Shown here piece by piece: positions 1 to 3,719 of a DNA stretch of 6,206 nt. Numbering within the stretch: position 1 is the stretch's first letter; every line of letters starts with the position of its first letter. The notes under the pieces are model-generated. The model had not been told where the DNA came from. It made no database searches and saw nothing but the letters and a program-made list of their open reading frames with translations. The DNA lies in assembly GCA_030840415.1 (NCBI GenBank), contig JAVEEO010000325.1, forward strand, positions 1-6,206. Direction: 5' to 3'. Position numbers and translations under genes: made by a program. This DNA is from Pseudonocardiales bacterium (GTDB taxonomy: Bacteria; Actinomycetota; Actinomycetes; Mycobacteriales; Jatrophihabitantaceae).

Positions 1-524
1 AGCGGCAGCGAGAACGAGATCTGCGGCAGGATCAGCGCCTGGTAGGTGCCCAGCCAACCCCAGTTCGCGAACAGCTGGAACAGCGGCGTCAGGATCGCCA
101 CGCCGGGGAACATCGATGCGCCGAGGATGGCGGCGAGGATGGCGCCCTTGCCCCGGAACGACAATCGGGCCATCGCGTAGCCGGCGAACACCCCGATCGT
201 CATGGCCAAGAAGGTCACCACGGAGCCGATCAACACGCTGTTGACCAGCGACCTGCCGAACTTGTTGTCGGTGGTGTTGAAGGCGTACTTGAAGTTCGAC
301 CAGCTCAGGTGGGTGAACCACGGCGTGGTGTCGAAGGTGTAGGCGGTGTTGCGGAAGGCCAGCACCAGCATCCAGTAGAACGGCGCCATACACCAGACGA
401 TGATCAGGGCGATGACGCCCAGGGTGGCGAAGTTTCCAGCGCTGAAGCGGCGCTTGGGCAGGGTAGCCGGCGCCTCCGTCTGAATCGCCGCGGTTGAGGT
501 CGAGCCATGTGCGACGGCAGTCAT
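1..524 (-). CDS. Carbohydrate ABC transporter permease, MalG/SugB type (3' end outside window)
   Basis: Second integral-membrane subunit of the sugar importer; it would pair with the upstream MalF-type permease to form the channel. I translated the open frame from ATG at 524 to the left edge: 174 residues with no stop, against about 275-300 for the family, so the C-terminal part is missing from view. Residues 1-29 are a polar N-terminal tail, followed by membrane segments at about 31-56, 93-119 and 126-150. The stretch from NSVLIGS (95-101) through GYAMARLSFRGK (115-126) to SMFPG (137-141) and LTPLFQLF (145-152) closely matches my recollection of mycobacterial SugB and other MalG proteins. 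The EAA loop that contacts the ATPase would lie beyond the edge. The start is one base after the stop of the preceding permease gene (TGA-G-ATG), which implies translational coupling and a shared transcript. Substrate cannot be read from this subunit. Confidence 0.93.
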   Translation of the reverse strand, partial: MTAVAHGSTSTAAIQTEAPATLPKRRFSAGNFATLGVIALIIVWCMAPFYWMLVLAFRNTAYTFDTTPWFTHLSWSNFKYAFNTTDNKFGRSLVNSVLIGSVVTFLAMTIGVFAGYAMARLSFRGKGAILAAILGASMFPGVAILTPLFQLFANWGWLGTYQALILPQISFSLP

Positions 525-525
525 C

Positions 526-1542
526 TCACTTACCGCCCTTTCCCGGAGTGCCGACGATATTGGCATTGAACAGTTTCACCATGCCGAGCGCGATGGCGAA
601 GATGAAGATGAAGGTGATCGTGGACAGCGCCGAGGCCGAGTAGACGCCGCTGTGCAGCTGATTGACCACCAGGACCGAGACCGTGGTGGTGCCGTTGGCG
701 CCACCGGTGAGGATCTTGGGCAGGTCATACATCCGCAGCACGTCCAGGGTGCGGAAGATGACCGCCACCGCCAGCGCCGGCTTGACCAGCGGCAGGGTGA
801 TCTTGACGAAGCGCTGCCAGGCGTTGGCGCCGTCGACCTTGGCGGATTCGTAGATGTCGGCGCTGATGCCCTGCAAGCCGGCCAGGATCAGCAGCGCGAT
901 GAACGGCGTGGTCTTCCAGACGTCGGCGATCACGATCGCCGACCGGGCCGGCCATTTCTCACTCGTCCACGCGTAGTGGGTGCCGAGCAGCTTGTTCAGC
1001 ACGCCCTGCGGGTCGAAGACCACCTGCCAGAGCTTGGCGGTGACCGCGGTCGGGATGGCCCACGGAATGAGGATGGCGGCCCGCACCAGCGCCCGGCCCC
1101 GGAAGGCCCGGTTCATCATCAGCGCGAAGATCATGCCGATCACGGTCTCGAGGAGCACCGTGACCACCGTGAAGCCGACGGTCACGCTGATCGAGCCCCA
1201 GAACTGCGAGCCGAGGGTTCCGGTCGGGCAGGTGATGGTCTTGCCGGCGCCGGACGGGCACTGTTGCAACAACCAGTGCTTGTAGTTGGTGAGACCGGTC
1301 CAGGCACCAGCGGGTTCGAGCAGCCCGGTGGTCGGGTTGAGCTTCTGATTGTCGGACAGGAACGAGTTGTAGATCGCCTTGACGATGGGATAGCCGACGA
1401 TCAGGCCGAGCAGCGCGATGGTCGGTGCGACCAGCATCCACGCCAGACGTCCCTCGCCAGTCTTGATCTTGTTCCGTTTGGTTCCAGGCGTGGCGGGCGG
1501 GGCCGTGGCGGTGCTCTCCGCTGCCGGTTCGGCGAGGGTCAT
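526..1542 (-). CDS. Carbohydrate ABC transporter permease, MalF/SugA type
   Basis: First membrane subunit of the importer, 338 residues and complete. After a polar cytoplasmic tail (1-32) it shows about six membrane segments: roughly 33-57, 115-141, 150-174, 201-224, 252-265 and 303-325. The EAA loop that docks the ATPase is clear at 232-251, with E232, A234, D237-G238-A239 and the ITLP ending. The motifs IPWAIPTAVTA (159-169), ADVWKTTPF (206-214), FRTLDVLRMYD (263-273) and LTGG (278-281) resemble SugA of the mycobacterial trehalose importer LpqY-SugABC, as I remember that sequence. The outside loop after the first helix (58-114) is longer than in SugA and contains two cysteines, C95 and C105, that could form a disulfide. 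ATG 1542 is preceded by a good Shine-Dalgarno sequence. The gene lies 133 bp after the binding-protein gene and is coupled to the next permease. The family call is secure; the substrate (trehalose, maltose or isomaltose type) is inference. Confidence 0.95.
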   Translation of the reverse strand: MTLAEPAAESTATAPPATPGTKRNKIKTGEGRLAWMLVAPTIALLGLIVGYPIVKAIYNSFLSDNQKLNPTTGLLEPAGAWTGLTNYKHWLLQQCPSGAGKTITCPTGTLGSQFWGSISVTVGFTVVTVLLETVIGMIFALMMNRAFRGRALVRAAILIPWAIPTAVTAKLWQVVFDPQGVLNKLLGTHYAWTSEKWPARSAIVIADVWKTTPFIALLILAGLQGISADIYESAKVDGANAWQRFVKITLPLVKPALAVAVIFRTLDVLRMYDLPKILTGGANGTTTVSVLVVNQLHSGVYSASALSTITFIFIFAIALGMVKLFNANIVGTPGKGGK

Positions 1543-1546
1543 GGAG

Positions 1547-1553
1547 CCTCCTC
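1547..1553 (-). promoter_or_regulatory. Ribosome binding site of the MalF/SugA-type permease
   Basis: GAGGAGG on the minus strand, four bases before ATG 1542. It is a strong match to the anti-Shine-Dalgarno sequence and supports that start. It also gives the permease pair its own translation initiation, independent of the binding-protein gene upstream. Confidence 0.8.
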
Positions 1554-1589
1554 AGGCTATGACATCCCAGGGTGTCCGTGGGGATCAGC

Positions 1590-1606
1590 TTCCCATTGTT
1601 AGGGAA
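1590..1606 (-). repeat. Small hairpin in the leader of the permease genes
   Basis: TTCCC (1590-1594) and GGGAA (1602-1606) are complementary arms of 5 bp around a 7-base loop. It lies in the 133-bp gap between the binding-protein and permease genes, downstream (in minus-strand reading) of the much larger stem-loop at 1612-1663. An even weaker fold lies at 1561-1576. Five base pairs may be chance; no function is claimed. Confidence 0.3.
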
Positions 1607-1611
1607 TCTGT

Positions 1612-1663
1612 TTCGCGAACCGGCGGAGCGGCAGCGGTGCGGCTGAGTCCGCCGGTTCGCGAA
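1612..1663 (-). promoter_or_regulatory. Intercistronic stem-loop between binding-protein and permease genes
   Basis: A perfect 16-bp inverted repeat. The arm TTCGCGAACCGGCGGA at 1612-1627 is the exact reverse complement of 1648-1663, with a 20-base loop that can itself pair 4 bp (CAGC 1632-1635 with GCTG 1642-1645). In the minus-strand transcript it begins 12 bases after the stop codon of the binding-protein gene. No run of U follows on either strand, so it is not a canonical intrinsic terminator. In other binding-protein-dependent operons, such as E. coli malE-malF, hairpins at this place protect the upstream message and reduce downstream expression, giving excess binding protein. That role here is inferred from position. 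Partial termination, or a scattered palindromic repeat family, are alternatives. Each arm also contains the self-complementary octamer TTCGCGAA. Confidence 0.8.
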
Positions 1664-1675
1664 GGGTGGAACAGG

Positions 1676-2959
1676 TCAGCCCGCGGTGGCGGACTGGATT
1701 GCGGCCTGAAGGCTCTTCAGAGCGCTGTCGACCGAGGTCGTTCCTTGGATCGCGGCATAGACGTTGGTCTCGATGGCCTCGGTGACCGCGGGGTAGAACG
1801 GCGTGACCGGACGCGGCACCGCGTTCTCGATGCTCTTCTGCAGCACCGGCAGGTACGGGAACTTGGCCACCAGCGCCTGGTCGGTGTAAAGCGAGGTCAG
1901 CACCGGTGCGTTGGAGCCCTGAGTCAGGTTGTAGGACTGCACGGCATCGGACTCGACGAACTTCAGGAAGTCCAGCGCGGTCGCCTTGTACTTGGAGTAC
2001 GAGCTGATCGCGACGCTGTGGCCACCCAGGCTGGATGCGCCGACGCCCTTCGGGCCGGGCAGCGGTGCGATGTCGAACTTGCCGGCGACCTTGGAGCCGG
2101 TGCCGGCGAGGATGGCATCGGCGTACGGCCAGTTACGCATGAACATCAGCTGGCCGGCCTGGAAGGCGTTCAGGCTCTGGGTCTCCTGGAAACCGAGCGC
2201 CTCCTTGGGGATGTAGCCCTGCTTGAAGCCGTTGACCAGGAAGTTCAGCCCGGCGGTCGCCTCGGGCGTCTCGACGTTGGGGGTCTTGCCGTCGTCCTTG
2301 ACGATCTGGCCGCCCGCGGAGTTGATCGCCTCGGCCGCGTTCACGGTCAGGCCCTCATACTTGGCGAACTGGCCGGCATAGCAGGCCGGCTTGGGCCCGG
2401 TGATGGTCGTCGAGGTCTTGCCCTGGCAGTCGGCGATCATCTCGTCCCAGGTGGTGGGCGCCTTGGAGACCAGGTCCTTGCGGTAGTACAGCAGGCCACC
2501 GTCGGAGGCGTACGGCGCGGCGTAGAGCTTGCCGTTGTAGGTCGCGGCCTTGACGGTCGGGCCGAGCAGCTTGTCGGTCGGCAGGGCGTACTTGCCCTCC
2601 AGCGGGACGACCCAGCCCTTGGCTGCGAACTCCGCGGTCCACACGACGTCGACGGTCACCACGTCGTAGCCGGGGTCCTTGGCCTGGAAGTGCTGTTCGA
2701 GGTCGGACAGCTGCTGGTCGGCCTGGTCGGACTGCTGCTTGATCGTGACCTTCTCGTTGGCGTGATCCTTGTTCCACGCATCGGCAAGGTGCGGCATCAG
2801 GCCGCTGTTGTCCTTGCCCGTGACGAAGGTGATCGGGCCGCGAGCATCAGCGCCCGAGCTCGACCCGGTTCCCGACTTGTTACCACTGCTGCCGCAGCCG
2901 GCCAGTACCACGACCGCGCTGAGCAGGGAGACCGCACCGATGGCGACCTTTGGACTCAT
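1676..2959 (-). CDS. Sugar-binding lipoprotein of ABC importer, LpqY/ThuE-like
   Basis: Extracytoplasmic solute-binding protein, 427 residues from ATG 2959, that would capture the sugar and deliver it to the two permeases encoded downstream. Residues 1-21 are a signal peptide ending in the lipobox L19-A20-G21-C22, so the mature protein should be lipid-anchored at C22; a Gly/Ser-rich linker follows (23-38). The body is a typical two-lobed family 1 sugar-binding protein. The segment DVVWTAEFAAKGW (104-116), LYAAPY (145-150), LLYYRKDL (156-163) and RNWPYA (275-280) recall mycobacterial LpqY and ThuE, which bind trehalose or maltose-like disaccharides. C178 and C193 could form a disulfide outside the cell. 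An in-frame ATG at 3025 was not chosen: it has no ribosome binding site and would put 22 polar residues before the signal peptide. A LacI-type operator lies about 30 bases upstream of the chosen start. Function is well supported; exact ligand is not. Confidence 0.93.
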   Translation of the reverse strand: MSPKVAIGAVSLLSAVVVLAGCGSSGNKSGTGSSSGADARGPITFVTGKDNSGLMPHLADAWNKDHANEKVTIKQQSDQADQQLSDLEQHFQAKDPGYDVVTVDVVWTAEFAAKGWVVPLEGKYALPTDKLLGPTVKAATYNGKLYAAPYASDGGLLYYRKDLVSKAPTTWDEMIADCQGKTSTTITGPKPACYAGQFAKYEGLTVNAAEAINSAGGQIVKDDGKTPNVETPEATAGLNFLVNGFKQGYIPKEALGFQETQSLNAFQAGQLMFMRNWPYADAILAGTGSKVAGKFDIAPLPGPKGVGASSLGGHSVAISSYSKYKATALDFLKFVESDAVQSYNLTQGSNAPVLTSLYTDQALVAKFPYLPVLQKSIENAVPRPVTPFYPAVTEAIETNVYAAIQGTTSVDSALKSLQAAIQSATAG

Positions 2960-2966
2960 TAAAACT

Positions 2967-2974
2967 GTCCTTCC
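2967..2974 (-). promoter_or_regulatory. Ribosome binding site of the binding-protein gene
   Basis: GGAAGGAC on the minus strand, seven bases before ATG 2959. It decides the start at 2959 over the in-frame ATG at 3025, which has no comparable site. Confidence 0.75.
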
Positions 2975-2978
2975 GACG

Positions 2979-2984
2979 AGGATA
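2979..2984 (-). promoter_or_regulatory. Possible -10 element of the importer operon
   Basis: TATCCT on the minus strand fits the actinobacterial TANNNT pattern and would give a leader of roughly 15 bases holding the Shine-Dalgarno sequence. No well-spaced -35 is visible: TTGACT at 3003-2998 is only 13 bases upstream, which is too close. The LacI-type palindrome lies immediately upstream of this hexamer, as expected for a repressed promoter. The assignment is tentative. Confidence 0.35.
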
Positions 2985-2986
2985 CT

Positions 2987-2996
2987 TAAGCGCTTA
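2987..2996. promoter_or_regulatory. LacI-family-type operator upstream of the importer operon
   Basis: TAAGCGCTTA is a perfect 10-bp palindrome with the central AANCGNTT arrangement typical of LacI/GalR-family operators. It lies 27 bases upstream of the binding-protein start, in a relatively AT-rich intergenic segment. LacI-family repressors commonly control sugar importers in actinomycetes, being released when the sugar or a derivative binds. No regulator gene lies in this window, so the partner protein is unknown. The match to operator form is direct; the regulatory role is inference from position. Confidence 0.65.
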
Positions 2997-3030
2997 CAGT
3001 CAACTGAGAATGACATCGAACACATTCGTT

Positions 3031-3043
3031 GCCGAGGGTCGGC
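3031..3043. repeat. Short hairpin in the PH gene / importer intergenic region
   Basis: GCCGA (3031-3035) and TCGGC (3039-3043) form a 5-bp stem with a 3-base loop. No T-run follows in the minus-strand direction, so it is at best a weak terminator or leader structure between the PH-domain gene and the importer operon. Confidence 0.3.
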
Positions 3044-3056
3044 TGGCCAAAGATAC

Positions 3057-3067
3057 GTAACCGTTAC
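3057..3067. repeat. Short inverted repeat GTAACCGTTAC
   Basis: Two 5-base arms (GTAAC at 3057-3061, GTTAC at 3063-3067) around one base, about 100 bases upstream of the binding-protein start. It could be a regulator site, but an arm of five bases is close to chance expectation. A TATAAA on the minus strand at 3097-3092 lies further upstream and could be a second -10 element, with no convincing -35. Confidence 0.25.
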
Positions 3068-3106
3068 CTCCTCGCCATCCGACGTACCACCTTTATACCG
3101 ATCATG

Positions 3107-3580
3107 TCAGGCCCGCCGTATTCGGCGCGCCTCGAGTTGATTGCCGATGCTGTTCAACTGGGCCAGCGCGCGCGGTTTGGCGGTCGGGCGCGACGGCTGC
3201 AACAGCGAGGGCGGCACGTCCACATAGCTTCCGTCGTGGCGCACGAACCGGATGCTGGCAGCGCCGCGCACGTCCGGGACCACCTCCACCCGGGCGATCT
3301 CCGACCAGGGCAGCCAGGCCGGTCGCAGCAGATAGCGCACCAGCACGCCGTCGTCGTCGACCACCAGGCACATCCGCAGCGCGGCCACCGCCATGCCCAG
3401 CGCCAGCGCCCCCAGGGCGAGCGTCACGACGCGCACCGTCTGCGAGGGATGGCCGTAGATGTTGAGCGCGGCCGAGCCGCACACCAGCAGCATCAGCAGT
3501 GCCGGCTGATAGGGCGGTACCCGCCAGGACAGCGGGTTCTCGGTGCCCGCCGCCGGTCTGACCACCTCGCGATCGACCAT
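3107..3580 (-). CDS. Small membrane protein with bacterial PH domain
   Basis: A complete 157-residue protein. Residues 1-22 are a short cytoplasmic tail. Two hydrophobic segments (about 26-42 and 48-68) probably form a helical hairpin. The rest (70-147) looks like the bacterial PH domain of the Cfp6/low-molecular-weight-antigen-6 kind (Pfam bPH_6 as I recall): a strand starting CLVVDDDGVLVR (71-82), then RPAWLPWSEIARVEV (86-100) with the typical W-S/D-E-I turn, IRFVRHDGSYVDVP (110-123), and a C-terminal helix. Function of this family is not established; PH domains often mediate lipid or protein contacts at membranes. The gene lies on the same strand as the importer operon, 147 bp upstream of it, and 139 bp from the divergent glucosidase. 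ATG 3580 has no Shine-Dalgarno sequence but is well placed for leaderless expression. A link to sugar uptake is not shown by the sequence. Confidence 0.82.
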   Translation of the reverse strand: MVDREVVRPAAGTENPLSWRVPPYQPALLMLLVCGSAALNIYGHPSQTVRVVTLALGALALGMAVAALRMCLVVDDDGVLVRYLLRPAWLPWSEIARVEVVPDVRGAASIRFVRHDGSYVDVPPSLLQPSRPTAKPRALAQLNSIGNQLEARRIRRA

Positions 3581-3586
3581 CTTTGG

Positions 3587-3592
3587 AGTCTA
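3587..3592 (-). promoter_or_regulatory. Probable -10 element giving a leaderless PH-gene transcript
   Basis: TAGACT on the minus strand matches TANNNT and ends six bases before ATG 3580. Transcription would therefore begin at or next to the A of the start codon. No ribosome binding site precedes that ATG. This is the usual arrangement of leaderless genes in actinomycetes. A convincing -35 is not visible; the region where it would sit is occupied by GC-rich inverted repeats. Confidence 0.5.
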
Positions 3593-3593
3593 G

Positions 3594-3614
3594 GACCGCT
3601 GCCGCGGTCAGCGG
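3594..3614. repeat. Overlapping GC-rich inverted repeats beside the PH-gene promoter
   Basis: Two inverted repeats share bases: GACCGC (3594-3599) with GCGGTC (3604-3609), spacer 4; and CCGCTG (3596-3601) with CAGCGG (3609-3614), spacer 7. They lie directly upstream of the proposed -10 of the PH gene and could be an operator, or a structure switching between two folds. GC-rich sequence makes such repeats commoner by chance, so the regulatory reading is tentative. Confidence 0.45.
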
Positions 3615-3621
3615 CAGAGCG

Positions 3622-3646
3622 CATACCCAAATTCGACGCGGGTATG
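3622..3646. promoter_or_regulatory. Candidate operator, 7-11-7 inverted repeat upstream of the glucosidase
   Basis: CATACCC (3622-3628) and GGGTATG (3640-3646) are perfect 7-bp arms separated by 11 bases, one to two helical turns between arm centres, as expected for a dimeric regulator. The right arm overlaps the proposed -10 of the glucosidase gene, so binding could block that promoter, and it is also near enough to affect the divergent PH gene. It does not resemble the LacI-type box upstream of the importer, which suggests a different regulator. The role is inferred from symmetry and position only. Confidence 0.5.
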
Positions 3647-3648
3647 TT
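3643..3648 (+). promoter_or_regulatory. Candidate -10 element of the glucosidase gene
   Basis: TATGTT fits TANNNT and lies in the most AT-rich part of the divergent region, leaving a leader of about 65 bases before GTG 3720. No good -35 is seen at 16-18 bases. The same bases on the other strand hold TAACAT (3649-3644), so a minus-strand promoter at this place is also possible. Confidence 0.35.
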
Positions 3649-3708
3649 ACAAACCCCGGCCGATTCGATCTGGAGTGCACGGTTCGGCCGAGTTCGGGCG
3701 TCAACCGC

Positions 3709-3714
3709 GGGAGG
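3709..3714 (+). promoter_or_regulatory. Ribosome binding site of the glucosidase, fixing the GTG start
   Basis: GGGAGG lies five bases before GTG 3720. It favours this start over the in-frame GTG at 3675. The latter lacks a good site and would add 15 residues not expected before the conserved WWQSAVVYQIYPRSF beginning of the enzyme. Confidence 0.75.
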
Positions 3715-3719
3715 CGGTC

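Noticed and set aside
63..72. Palindrome GTTCGCGAAC inside the MalG-type gene, sharing TTCGCGAA with the stem at 1612-1663
   Set aside because: It is fully explained by codons for a conserved segment of the permease (LFQLFANW) and is a single occurrence; likely chance in GC-rich DNA.
652..1602. Open frame of 316 codons on the plus strand over the permease gene
   Set aside because: Antisense shadow of the MalF-type permease; Arg/Asp/Gly/Gln-rich and without hydrophobic or conserved segments.
1612..1663. Classical Rho-independent terminator
   Set aside because: The stem is strong but neither strand has a T-run after it, and the permease genes downstream belong to the same importer.
1418..2962. 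Open frame of 514 codons on the plus strand over the binding-protein gene
   Set aside because: Mirror frame of a well-supported lipoprotein gene; composition is Gly/Arg/Val-rich with no domain or membrane pattern.
2960..3025. Upstream start at ATG 3025 for the binding protein
   Set aside because: It has no ribosome binding site, would run through the putative operator and -10, and would place 22 polar residues ahead of a complete signal peptide.
3657..3690. CGGCCGA/TCGGCCG pairing in the glucosidase leader as a riboswitch or attenuator
   Set aside because: Only 7 bp with a 20-base loop in GC-rich sequence; no terminator, no known riboswitch core and no conserved leader motif.
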